Source: Antarctobacter sediminis (GTDB lineage: Bacteria > Pseudomonadota > Alphaproteobacteria > Rhodobacterales > Rhodobacteraceae). Taken from it: DNA of 64,000 nucleotides. The position numbers were made by a program, and so were the translations under genes. The DNA lies in contig NZ_JAHUZG010000002.1 of NCBI RefSeq assembly GCF_019218285.1, positions 992,001 to 1,056,000 of the forward strand, given 5' to 3'. Below, piece after piece: positions 17,579 to 25,115 of the stretch (positions are counted from its first letter, which is position 1; the number at the start of each line of letters is the position of its first letter). Below the pieces are notes generated by a model. That model worked only from the letters and a program-made list of their open reading frames with translations, did not search any database and was not told the origin of the DNA.

Positions 17579-19006
17579 ATGACCCAGCGCTTTGACTGTT
17601 TCGTGATCTTTGCCGAAATGCGCACCGGGTCCAATTTCCTTGAGGCGAACCTGAATGCCTTTGACGGGGTGACCTGCCACGGCGAGGCTTTCAACCCGCA
17701 TTTCATAGGCTACCCGAACGCCGAGGACATCCTCGACATCACCGCCCCTGAACGGGATCAAAACCCACAGAGTCTGCTTGACCGCATCCGCACCGGATCA
17801 GACGGGCTGGGCGGCTTTCGCTATTTCCACGACCACGATCCACGTATCTGCGACACCCTGCTGACCGATCCCAAGGTGGCCAAGATCGTGCTGACCCGCA
17901 ATCCGGCGGACAGTTACATCAGCAAGAAGATCGCGCAGGCCACCGGCCAGTGGAAGCTGACCAATGTCAAGAAACGCAAGGACGCGCAGGCGCAGTTCGA
18001 CGCCGATGAATTCGAAGCTCATCTGGCCGAGTTGCAGGCTTTCCAGATCAGGATTCTGAACAGCCTGCAAACCACCGGCCAAACGGCTTTTTACATCGCT
18101 TACGAGGATTTGCAGGACGTCGCCGTGATGAACGGATTGGCGCAATGGCTGGGTGTGAACGCCCGGCTGGACAGCCTCAACACCGCGTTGAAACGGCAAA
18201 ACCCTCAACCCGCCGCCGAGAAGGTCGAAAACTATGCCGAGATGGCCGACAGCCTTGCACGGCTCGACCGGTTCAATCTTGCCCGGACGCCGAATTTCGA
18301 ACCGCGTCGCGGGCCGGTGGTGCCGACCTATGTCGCCGCGGCGCAGACGCCGCTGCTGTACATGCCGATCCGATCTGGGCCCGAACGGGCGGTCAAGGAC
18401 TGGCTGGCGGCGCTGGACGGGGTCGGATGGGGCAAACTGGAAGACAAGTTCACTCAGGCCAGCCTGCGCGCATGGAAACGCGAACGCCCCGGCCACCGCA
18501 GCTTTACCGTGCTCCGGCATCCGGTGGCGCGGGCGCATGACGCCTTTTGCAACAAGATCCTGACCACGGAGAAAGGCAGCTTTCAGGGAATCCGCAAGGT
18601 GCTGCGCCGGGCGCATAACCTGCCCATCCCCGAAGGCGAACCCGGGGCCGACTACGACGTAAACGCCCACCGCGAGGCGTTTACCGCTTGGCTGGAATGG
18701 GTGCGCGCCAATCTCAACGGCCAGACGGCCCTGCGCGTGGACGGCCATTGGGCCACGCAGGCCCAGTGCCTGCAAGGCATGGCCGAATTCACGCTGCCCG
18801 ACATGATCGTGCGCGAGGACGAGATGGCCGCCTACCTGCCCGCCCTCGCCTTGCAGGTGGGACACGCCGATCCCCCCGACCCAAAGCCGGTGCCGACACG
18901 CGCGCCCTTTGCGCTGGCCCAGATCTATGACGATCAGATCGAGTCCCTCGGCCGCGAGGCCTATCAACGGGATTACGTGATGTTCGGCTTCGACAATTGG
19001 GCCTGA
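17579..19006 (+). CDS. Tandem-domain sulfotransferase (NodH/Stf0-like)
   Basis: The 475-residue protein appears to contain two sulfotransferase-like units. In the N-terminal unit (about 1-250), EMRTGSNFLE (13-22) fits the 5'-phosphosulfate loop of Stf0/NodH enzymes. IVLTRNPADSYIS (103-115) fits the 3'-phosphate site, with R107 and S112. In the C-terminal unit (about 255-475), MPIRSGPERAVKDWL and FTVLRHPVARAHDAF (309-323) look like a second, weaker pair; its loop lacks a canonical Lys/Thr. The enzyme would use PAPS to sulfate a glycan. It ends the cysQ-GT run, 6 bp after the GT14 gene. Confidence 0.8.
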   Translation: MTQRFDCFVIFAEMRTGSNFLEANLNAFDGVTCHGEAFNPHFIGYPNAEDILDITAPERDQNPQSLLDRIRTGSDGLGGFRYFHDHDPRICDTLLTDPKVAKIVLTRNPADSYISKKIAQATGQWKLTNVKKRKDAQAQFDADEFEAHLAELQAFQIRILNSLQTTGQTAFYIAYEDLQDVAVMNGLAQWLGVNARLDSLNTALKRQNPQPAAEKVENYAEMADSLARLDRFNLARTPNFEPRRGPVVPTYVAAAQTPLLYMPIRSGPERAVKDWLAALDGVGWGKLEDKFTQASLRAWKRERPGHRSFTVLRHPVARAHDAFCNKILTTEKGSFQGIRKVLRRAHNLPIPEGEPGADYDVNAHREAFTAWLEWVRANLNGQTALRVDGHWATQAQCLQGMAEFTLPDMIVREDEMAAYLPALALQVGHADPPDPKPVPTRAPFALAQIYDDQIESLGREAYQRDYVMFGFDNWA

Positions 19007-19019
19007 GCGACGGTGCCGC

Positions 19020-19082
19020 AAGGGACGGTGGGTGGGGCGACGTTCCGGAGGCACTCCGGGACGAGCGTCACCCCCGTCCCTT
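19020..19082. terminator. Nested hairpin at a convergent junction
   Basis: The outer arms AAGGGACGG (19020-19028) and CCGTCCCTT (19074-19082) enclose an inner hairpin CCGGAG-GCA-CTCCGG (19045-19059). The right arm runs into the prfH stop codon. There is no U-tract. The position between convergent genes suggests a shared transcription end. Confidence 0.55.
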
Positions 19083-19692
19083 ACCGCTCGACAAATCCGG
19101 GGCCGTCAAAGACCCGTGCAGGATCGCCGCGCTGCACCTGATGATGCAACCAATGCGCCTGTCCGTCACGCATGGCCTGCGCCTCGGCCCGGTCCGCGTC
19201 CACCAGCGCCTGCAACCGCTCTAGCGCAAGGCGCCGGTTCTGATGCTGAGACCGCTGGTCGCGCACCACCACGGAATACCCCTGCCAATTTGCGCGGATC
19301 GCGCCGGATGTCTTGTTCTGATGCTGCCCGCCGGGGCCACCGGCACGGATCGCCTGCATTTCTACCGTTTCCGGGTCGATGAAAACGGCGCGCGGCGCTT
19401 CGGGGAGATGAAACACCTCCACAAACCAGTTCTTGCGCTTGTGACGTGGCCGCAATTGGCTGGGACAGCGCCAAAGCAGCACTCCCTGCCAACGGGCCGC
19501 CAGCACTTCGGCACCTTGCCCCTGCAAGACGGCCACCGCGGACACCGGCCCGGCCCGGCCGGCGCGTTCCACCACATCAAGTTCGACACCAGCACCCTCG
19601 GCCTCGGCGCGCAGTCGGGTCAACACCTGCGCCACCGCCTGTTGGCATTCGCCGGGGCCATTGCCGCTGGAGATCAAAAGAACAACCATCAT
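19081..19692 (-). CDS. prfH: Peptide chain release factor-like protein PrfH
   Basis: This 203-residue class I release factor homolog keeps the catalytic GGQ (residues 121-123 in RAGGPGGQHQNKTSGAIR) but is far shorter than RF1/RF2 and lacks the codon-reading PxT/SPF domain. PrfH is known to release peptides from ribosomes whose 16S decoding centre has been cleaved, working with an RtcB ligase that reseals the rRNA. The gene overlaps the upstream rtcB by 4 bases (ATGA), which strongly supports that partnership here. The region before GGQ (PRHKRKNWFVEVFHL) matches the PrfH-type arrangement. Confidence 0.9.
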   Translation of the reverse strand: MMVVLLISSGNGPGECQQAVAQVLTRLRAEAEGAGVELDVVERAGRAGPVSAVAVLQGQGAEVLAARWQGVLLWRCPSQLRPRHKRKNWFVEVFHLPEAPRAVFIDPETVEMQAIRAGGPGGQHQNKTSGAIRANWQGYSVVVRDQRSQHQNRRLALERLQALVDADRAEAQAMRDGQAHWLHHQVQRGDPARVFDGPGFVER

Positions 19693-20807
19693 CCGCGCCC
19701 CCCGCTTGTCTTGTAGGTCAACAAGGGGGCCAGCGAGACCAGTTCGCTGGCCAGTCCGAAGCCTGTCAGATCCGCCAGCACTGCGGCGGCATCCTTGTAG
19801 GCGCTGCCCGCTTCCTCGATCAGCAGATCGCGATCCTCGCAGATCACACGCCCGCCAAAGCGTGTCTGTCGCATGGCCTCCAGTTCGGATTTGACCCGGC
19901 GGATGCGCCCGTGCATGGCCGCGCGGTCATACCGCCGCCCGGCCCCGTGCGAGACAGACCCCAGCGCTCCGGCGGAGCCATCTGGCACCGTCAACAGATA
20001 GCTGAGGCTTTCGCGCGACCCTGCCAGCGGGGCCAACCCCGCATCCGGTGCTGCCGCCCCCTTGCGGTGCAGCCAACCATCAGGGCGGATTTCAAGGTGG
20101 TTGTGAGGAGCGTCACAAATCATCTGCACGTCACAACGCAGCGCCTCGGCGGCTCGGCGGGCGATCTCTGCCCGGTTGATCCGGGCCCAGTCCTGTGCCG
20201 CCCCGTGCAGAGCCAGATACTCTTGTCCTGCGGCGCTACCCGTTGCGAACCCCTGCTTCCAGCTTGCTTCGATTCCGGTGAACACACCGGCACCGTGCCC
20301 GCGCGAACCGGTATGCACCAGCAGGCACAAGTCACCCTTGGACAGGCCCAATGACGCGGCCCGCGTTTCATCGGCCACGTCGTGAACCTCCTGCACTTCG
20401 CAGAAGTGATTGCCGCCTCCCAGCGTGCCCAGCCCGGACGGGCCAAGCCGTTCGGCTGCCGTGCCTCCCAAAGCCCGCGCAGCCATGTCGCTGCTTTCTT
20501 CGAGGATGCCCATCCGGCGGGCGGCCTTGTCGAGCTTCAGTTTGCGGCGCGGCAGGTTCAACCGGAACAGCGCCATGCCACAGCCAATGTCCGGCCCGAT
20601 CAGTTGCGGATAGATGCGATCGGCGAGGAAGGCGGCCCCAACCGGCCCATAGCGGCCAGGATGCAGGTCCGGAAACCCCGCGACGGCCGACATGCCCGGC
20701 CAGCGAGCCACTTCGTTCAGTTGATCGACAGCGCGGCCTTCGATCCATGCGCCGTCAGAATAGAATTCGGAGACACGCAGAAGTGCCCCGGTCTGGGAAT
20801 TGCCCAT
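19689..20807 (-). CDS. rtcB: RtcB-family RNA ligase (PrfH-associated)
   Basis: This 372-residue ligase joins 2',3'-cyclic phosphate and 5'-OH RNA ends using GTP and Mn2+. Expected residues are present: D73 and C76 in GPDIGCGMAL, N133/H134 in GGGNHFCEV, H165 and H171 in VHTGSRGHGAG, H235 in APHNHLE, and the guanylylated His at H287 in SVSHGAGRRYDR. It is shorter than E. coli RtcB (408 residues), as in the prfH-linked RtcB2 group. The ATG at 20807 is chosen over a TTG at 20846 because homology starts at GNSQTGALLRV. The gene is followed by prfH in a 4-base overlap and preceded by two micro-ORFs. Confidence 0.92.
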   Translation of the reverse strand: MGNSQTGALLRVSEFYSDGAWIEGRAVDQLNEVARWPGMSAVAGFPDLHPGRYGPVGAAFLADRIYPQLIGPDIGCGMALFRLNLPRRKLKLDKAARRMGILEESSDMAARALGGTAAERLGPSGLGTLGGGNHFCEVQEVHDVADETRAASLGLSKGDLCLLVHTGSRGHGAGVFTGIEASWKQGFATGSAAGQEYLALHGAAQDWARINRAEIARRAAEALRCDVQMICDAPHNHLEIRPDGWLHRKGAAAPDAGLAPLAGSRESLSYLLTVPDGSAGALGSVSHGAGRRYDRAAMHGRIRRVKSELEAMRQTRFGGRVICEDRDLLIEEAGSAYKDAAAVLADLTGFGLASELVSLAPLLTYKTSGGRG

Positions 20808-20835
20808 TGGTCCGTCTTTCTCAAAAACATGAGAG

Positions 20836-20855
20836 GCAGCCCGCAAAGGGGCCGC
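20836..20855 (-). promoter_or_regulatory. Hairpin just upstream of rtcB
   Basis: On the minus strand GCGGCCC and GGGCTGC form a 7-bp stem (one G-U pair) with a 6-base loop. Five U residues follow about 8 bases later, next to the rtcB start. It could be a weak attenuator or simply structure around the ribosome site. Confidence 0.4.
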
Positions 20856-20867
20856 AGAACGGATCGC

Positions 20868-20906
20868 TCAATTCGAAAGGTGATGCGCCCTGAGGCGCGC
20901 AGCCAT
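20868..20906 (-). CDS. Micro-ORF 2 of the rtcB leader (12 codons)
   Basis: ATG at 20906 overlaps the stop of micro-ORF 1 (TGATG). It encodes MAARLRAHHLSN, followed by a stop about 60 bases before the rtcB start. It has no Shine-Dalgarno of its own, so translation would depend on reinitiation from micro-ORF 1. Coding is unproven and conservation is unknown. Confidence 0.3.
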   Translation of the reverse strand: MAARLRAHHLSN

Positions 20907-20956
20907 CAACGGGTCGAACGATCCGGGAAGAAAGCGGTGATGAAACGGTTTGTCAT
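20906..20956 (-). CDS. Micro-ORF 1 / possible leader peptide upstream of rtcB-prfH
   Basis: A 16-codon ORF (MTNRFITAFFPDRSTR) has one of the strongest ribosome sites in the window: AAGGAGGGAC, with AGGAGG 7 bases ahead of the ATG. Such a site with no long ORF behind it suggests a translated leader peptide. Its stop overlaps the start of micro-ORF 2, and rtcB starts about 100 bases downstream. By analogy with other leader peptides, ribosome stalling here could control the rescue/repair genes. That is inference. Confidence 0.5.
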   Translation of the reverse strand: MTNRFITAFFPDRSTR

Positions 20957-21064
20957 ATGCGTCCCTCCTTTGGTTCGGGTTGATGAATGAACAGTGGATA
21001 CCCCGTCGGCACGGTCGCGCCAACGGGGGTTTTCCAGACCATGCGCCGGGGTGACGAAAAAGCC

Positions 21065-21529
21065 TCAGGCGGCTTTCTCTGCCTCGGCCTCTGTCAGGAT
21101 AGTGTAAAGGGTGGCCGGAACCGGGTTGGCCCGCAGCTTGGCACAAAGCGCCGGGTCGCGCAGGCTGCGCGAAACCAGCGCCAAGGCCTTGAGATGTTCG
21201 ACCCCGGCTTCTTCGGGGGCGAACAGAGCAAATACCACATCCACCGGCTGACGATCGACCGAGTCGAAATCGACCGGCTTTTCCAGCAGGATGAAGGCAC
21301 CGACCACCTGATCCAGGCCCGGAACCCGCGCATGGGGCAAGGCGACACCGTGGCCGACACCGGTCGGGCCAAGGGCTTCGCGCTCCATCAACGCTTCGAG
21401 AATGCGCGGCGCGTCCAGATCATAGGCGCTTTCGGCAAGGTCCGAGAGGTCGTGCATCAGTCGTTTCTTGCTGGAAGTCGCGGACACGACTTTCACAGCA
21501 TTCGGCGAGATGAGTTCGACAAATTTCAT
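21065..21529 (-). CDS. ptsN: PTS IIA-like nitrogen regulatory protein PtsN
   Basis: EIIA-Ntr has 154 residues. The phosphorylated histidine is H66 in GVALPHARVPGL. The protein receives phosphate through EI-Ntr and NPr and regulates potassium, carbon and nitrogen functions. It follows hpf by 64 bp, in the usual lpt-hpf-ptsN neighbourhood; rpoN is not between lptB and hpf here. The downstream gap to the rtcB leader holds a GC-rich inverted repeat around 21001-21030. Confidence 0.93.
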   Translation of the reverse strand: MKFVELISPNAVKVVSATSSKKRLMHDLSDLAESAYDLDAPRILEALMEREALGPTGVGHGVALPHARVPGLDQVVGAFILLEKPVDFDSVDRQPVDVVFALFAPEEAGVEHLKALALVSRSLRDPALCAKLRANPVPATLYTILTEAEAEKAA

Positions 21530-21593
21530 GAGCCTTGCCTGTATTTGGGGCGCAAACGCGGCGCGGGTCCGGGCGGTCGACGTTCAGCGGATC

Positions 21594-22157
21594 TTATGGA
21601 TCAATCCAGCCGATGTTGCCGTCTTCCCTGCGATACACGACGTTGACGCCATCCTTCTTTTCGTTGCGAAACACCAGAACCGGCGCTCCCGCCAGTTCCA
21701 TCTGCATCACGGCCTCCCCTACCGACAGCGACGGGATCTTGGTCTCCATCTCCGCGACGATGATCGGCTGTAGCGTTTCGGGTTCTTCTCCCCCCGATTC
21801 CGCCTCGGTTGCGAGGATATACGAGGCTGCCCCGAAATGTTCAACTGGTTCGGTCCGGTCCTTGTGGTGGTCCTTCAGGCGGCGCTTGTACCGGCGCAAC
21901 TGTTTGTCCATTTTTTCCGAGCAGGCCTCGAACGCGGCGTAGATTTCGGTCGCATGTCCCTTGGCGGCAGCGTTCAACCCGCTCGACAGGTGAACGATGG
22001 CTTCGCAGACATATTCATGGGCCGCTTTTGAAAAAATCACCGTCGCGTCAGTCGGACGCTGGCCGTACTTTTCCAGTACGCTGCCCAGCTCGGACGTCAC
22101 GTGAACCTGGAGCGCGTCGCCGATATCAATGTGTTTTCCGGTGATCTGATAGCGCAT
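21594..22157 (-). CDS. hpf: Ribosome hibernation promoting factor, long form
   Basis: The 187-residue protein has an N-terminal S30AE domain (about 1-105) that binds the 30S decoding channel. The C-terminal dimerisation domain has PVLVFRNEKKDGVNVVYRREDG, so this is the long form that makes 100S ribosome dimers. The ATG at 22157 has AAAGGA at the right distance; the longer frame from 22193 does not match the family. It is upstream of ptsN. Stationary-phase or heat control is typical but cannot be read directly here. Confidence 0.93.
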   Translation of the reverse strand: MRYQITGKHIDIGDALQVHVTSELGSVLEKYGQRPTDATVIFSKAAHEYVCEAIVHLSSGLNAAAKGHATEIYAAFEACSEKMDKQLRRYKRRLKDHHKDRTEPVEHFGAASYILATEAESGGEEPETLQPIIVAEMETKIPSLSVGEAVMQMELAGAPVLVFRNEKKDGVNVVYRREDGNIGWIDP

Positions 22158-22427
22158 GATTTGTCCTTTTCTTATGCACCCGCAACATGGCACGGGGGAC
22201 GCACCCCCGTCACGACGTCACAAGGTTCAGGGAAGGCGCCGGACCGCAGGATGTGCGCGGGTGGCCTCGGAAGTGAGGAGCCCGCAAACACGCCATGCTG
22301 CGATCAATAGCACCATGTCCTCATTTGACGAACAAATCGCGGGCGGTGTCAATGGAAACCGGAAGGGCAAGCCAAGACAGATCGCAACAATGTGTCTCTG
22401 ATCAGCGTCACCCCGGCGCGCCGGGTT
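22158..22427 (-). other. Intergenic region between lptB and hpf
   Basis: These 270 bp contain no convincing gene. A 14-bp palindrome (CCCGGCG/CGCCGGG, 22412-22425) follows the lptB stop without a U-tract. A TTGAC...GTCAA inverted pair occurs mid-region. A hairpin with arms ACGGGGG/CCCCCGT (22192-22210) would lie in the hpf leader. The hpf promoter is presumably here, but no box pair is strong. Confidence 0.5.
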
Positions 22428-23189
22428 TCAGCCAAAGCGAAAGTTGTCGCCCAGATACACACGCCGCACGTTTTCGTTCTGCACGACTTCCTGCGGTGTG
22501 CCGGACATCAGAACCTTGCCATCGTGCAGGATATAGGCGCGGTCCACGATCTCCAGCGTTTCGCGGACATTGTGATCGGTGATCAGCACACCGATGCCGC
22601 GCGTCTTGAGATCCGCCACCAGATGGCGAATGTCACCGACGCTGATCGGGTCCACCCCTGCAAAGGGTTCATCCAGCAACAGGTACTTGGGGTTCGCCGC
22701 CAGACAGCGAGCGATTTCCACGCGACGGCGCTCTCCCCCGGACAAGGCCAGAGCCGGCGCGCGCCGCAGGTGTTCGATGGAAAACTCGCCCAGCAGCTCT
22801 TCGAGCCGTTCGCGCCGGCGCATGGCGCTTTTCTCGGCGATGTCCAGAACCGCGCCGATATTGTCCTCGACGCTCATGCCGCGAAAGATCGACATCTCTT
22901 GCGGCAAATACCCGATCCCCAGCCGGGCACGCCGGTACATCGGCAAAAAGGTGGCATCCGTGCCATCGATCAGAACCTGCCCGCCTTCGGGGTTCACCAG
23001 GCCGGCAATGGCGTAGAATGACGTGGTCTTGCCCGACCCGTTCGGCCCCAGCAATGCCGCGACCTCTCCCCGGTCGACGCGCAATGAAACGTCCCGGATC
23101 ACCACGCGCTTGCGATAGCTTTTGCGGAGGTGTTCGACACGCAGCCCGCTGTCGCCCTCTGTCACGCTCAGTTGTGGTTTGGCCATCAC
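22428..23189 (-). CDS. lptB: LPS export ABC ATPase LptB
   Basis: The 253-residue cytoplasmic ATPase powers LPS extraction from the inner membrane by LptFG and transfer to the LptC-LptA bridge. Walker A is [14 protein letters not shown], the ABC signature [13 protein letters not shown], Walker [14 protein letters not shown], and the switch His is in [10 protein letters not shown]. It overlaps lptA by 4 bp. lptF and lptG are not in the window. Confidence 0.96.
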   Translation of the reverse strand: MMAKPQLSVTEGDSGLRVEHLRKSYRKRVVIRDVSLRVDRGEVAALLGPNGSGKTTSFYAIAGLVNPEGGQVLIDGTDATFLPMYRRARLGIGYLPQEMSIFRGMSVEDNIGAVLDIAEKSAMRRRERLEELLGEFSIEHLRRAPALALSGGERRRVEIARCLAANPKYLLLDEPFAGVDPISVGDIRHLVADLKTRGIGVLITDHNVRETLEIVDRAYILHDGKVLMSGTPQEVVQNENVRRVYLGDNFRFG

Positions 23190-23686
23190 GGTTGGTCCTG
23201 CGCGTCCGGATCCTGTTGCAGGACGGTGCGCACGCGGCCTGACATCTGTGCCGTGCCGTCGCGCAGGTTGACGACCATGCGTTCAGCCGTCAGCGCACTG
23301 GGTCCCTGAGTCAACAGGACATTGCCGGTCATGATGACCTGCCCGGCTTCGATGTTGTAATCCGCGCGCTGCGCTTCGGCGGCTTCGGACCCGCTGACAA
23401 GTGTCACCCCGCGCGAGGCCTCCATTCGTTGAATACGTCCGCCCGCGCTGGAGTAGACGACCAGAACGCGCGGCGCCGCAAGCCGCATCTGGCCCTGTAC
23501 GATCACCACATTCCCGGAATAAAGCGCCGTCCCGTCCGCCTGGTTCACCTGCAAAGAGTCCGCCGTAACCTCGACCGGGGCGCGGGTGTCCTGCTGCAAT
23601 CCACCAAAGGCCACCTGTGCGCCTTGCGCGGATACCCCCATCGGCAAGAGGACAATCATGACAGCGGCAAGAAGGAAACGGATCAT
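23186..23686 (-). CDS. lptA: LPS transport periplasmic protein LptA
   Basis: This 166-residue periplasmic OstA-fold protein has a signal peptide ending at VSAQGAQ. Repeated beta-jellyroll strands follow: [23 protein letters not shown], and [16 protein letters not shown]. It forms the bridge that carries LPS across the periplasm. It overlaps lptC and lptB by 4 bp each, so the three are translationally coupled. Confidence 0.92.
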   Translation of the reverse strand: MIRFLLAAVMIVLLPMGVSAQGAQVAFGGLQQDTRAPVEVTADSLQVNQADGTALYSGNVVIVQGQMRLAAPRVLVVYSSAGGRIQRMEASRGVTLVSGSEAAEAQRADYNIEAGQVIMTGNVLLTQGPSALTAERMVVNLRDGTAQMSGRVRTVLQQDPDAQDQP

Positions 23687-24297
23687 TCGGCAGCACTTTC
23701 TTCTTTTGGCGGTTGATATACCAGTTTCACCCCGCCGGAAAACACCATTTGCACCGCATCCCCCTCTCCGCTGCGCGAAATACGCAGGTGACCGGCCTCG
23801 AAGCGGCCAACCGGTCCTTCGCCGGTAACAGGCCCAAGGCTTTCGGCGTCGATCACGTCCAACCGCGAGGTCAGCCCTTCTGTCTGCAAGATATAGCCCT
23901 GAGAGCTTTCGATGCGAACACCGCCCATCATCCGCGCCTCTCCCGAGAGATCGCGCAACATGGCCTCGCCAGCGTCCAGCTTGATCTCGCTGCCATCCGC
24001 CAGCCGCATCCGGGCATCCAGATCGTCGGCAAGCAGTTCGCCGTCCCCTTCGGGACGCACGGTACGCGCGGTCATGGTCAGCACATCACCTTTTGGCGTG
24101 GTCCCCGCGAAATACGGTGCACCCACCTCTTCGCGTGCCGTTCCCTTTTGCAGCGCTTCGACAAAAGGCACGTCCTGCAAGGGTTCAGTCGCGCGTGACA
24201 GGATAAAGAGCGTGGACAACATGCCCAGCGCCACCAAGGGAAGCAGGATCTTCAGCCAGGCGATGACACGTGAATAAAGTCCGCCCCCGCGACGCAT
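23683..24297 (-). CDS. lptC: LPS export protein LptC
   Basis: The 204-residue bitopic protein has one N-terminal membrane helix (about 14-34, WLKILLPLVALGMLSTLF), then a periplasmic beta-jellyroll with TPKGDVLTMTARTV and EIKLDAGEAML. It hands LPS from LptBFG to LptA. It starts 13 bp after the rnd gene and overlaps lptA. Sequence similarity in this family is low; position and topology support the call. Confidence 0.9.
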   Translation of the reverse strand: MRRGGGLYSRVIAWLKILLPLVALGMLSTLFILSRATEPLQDVPFVEALQKGTAREEVGAPYFAGTTPKGDVLTMTARTVRPEGDGELLADDLDARMRLADGSEIKLDAGEAMLRDLSGEARMMGGVRIESSQGYILQTEGLTSRLDVIDAESLGPVTGEGPVGRFEAGHLRISRSGEGDAVQMVFSGGVKLVYQPPKEESAAE

Positions 24298-24310
24298 TGC
24301 TTACATCCCG

Positions 24311-24925
24311 TCAGGCATGGGCGAAAATATCGGTTTCCGGCCAACCTTCGAGGTCGAGGATCGACCGGGTCGGCAGGAAATCGAAACAGGACTGGGCAAT
24401 TACCATGCGGCCTTCTCGCTCCAGCATGGCGTTCAACGCCTCGCGCAGGCGATGCAGGTACAGTACGTCCGAGGCGGCATAGTCCAGCTGCGCGTCGGTC
24501 AGATCCTCCGCGCCCCAGTCGCTGGATTGCTGCTGCTTGGAAATATCGACGCTCAGCAACTCCTGCGTCAGCGCCTTGAGCCCGTGGCGATCCGTGTAGG
24601 TCCGGACAAGGCGGCTGGCGATCTTGGTACAATAGACCGGCGCGGCAAGGGCACCAAAGGCATGATACATGGCTGCGATGTCAAAGCGGCCAAAGTGAAA
24701 AAGCTTGAGCACATCCGGGTCGGTCAGCAGGCGCGCAAGGTTCGGTGCCTGTGTCTGCCCCTTGGCCACCTGAACCAGATGGGCGTTGCCGTCGCCGCCA
24801 GACAATTGCACCACGCACAAACGGTCGCGATGAGGGTTCAGCCCCATGGTCTCGCAGTCGATGGCGACAACGGGGCCAAGATCCAGATCGTCGGGCAAAT
24901 CGCCCTTGTACAGGTGGTTGGTCAC
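24311..24925 (-). CDS. rnd: Ribonuclease D-like 3'-5' exonuclease
   Basis: The 204-residue DEDDy exonuclease has the DxE motif in VVAIDCETMGL (about 19-29), the second Asp in FHFGRFDIAAMYH, and the Tyr/Asp pair in YAASDVLYLHRL. It has the catalytic domain only and lacks the HRDC domains of E. coli RNase D, the compact form common in alphaproteobacteria. It trims RNA 3' ends. The start is GTG at 24925, with AAAGGG upstream. The longer open frame to 25093 has no family similarity. It is probably the first gene of the rnd-lptCAB run. Confidence 0.88.
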   Translation of the reverse strand: MTNHLYKGDLPDDLDLGPVVAIDCETMGLNPHRDRLCVVQLSGGDGNAHLVQVAKGQTQAPNLARLLTDPDVLKLFHFGRFDIAAMYHAFGALAAPVYCTKIASRLVRTYTDRHGLKALTQELLSVDISKQQQSSDWGAEDLTDAQLDYAASDVLYLHRLREALNAMLEREGRMVIAQSCFDFLPTRSILDLEGWPETDIFAHA

Positions 24926-25077
24926 GATGCGCCCTTTCGTCTGAACCGGTCTGCGGCAGGACATATCCGCGCCTCCGCCCGCTTTCAACACTGGCCCGGC
25001 GCGACGGCTCTCCCGGCGATTGCGGTCATGCGCCATATTTCGCGCATTTAGGGCGAAACCTTGTCGCGTTTCGGACC

Positions 25078-25115
25078 GAATCCGTCGAATCATGGGGCGA
25101 GAATCGGCCCGATTC
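25078..25115. promoter_or_regulatory. Cluster of four GANTC (CcrM) sites
   Basis: GAATC at 25078, 25087 and 25101 and GATTC at 25111 lie within 38 bp. The last two form the inverted repeat GAATCGG-C-CCGATTC. CcrM methylates GANTC in alphaproteobacteria, and methylated promoters can be read by GcrA. The cluster lies about 155-190 bp upstream of the rnd start. Confidence 0.5.

Noticed and set aside
21003-21030. Sigma-54 promoter ahead of the rtcB leader, by analogy with RtcR-controlled rtcBA
   Set aside because: The best TGG...TGC pair has 9 bases between GG and GC instead of the required 10, and no rtcR gene is nearby.
24926-25093. Longer start for ribonuclease D
   Set aside because: The extra 56 residues have no similarity to the family, and a GTG with a good ribosome site gives the standard 204-residue length.
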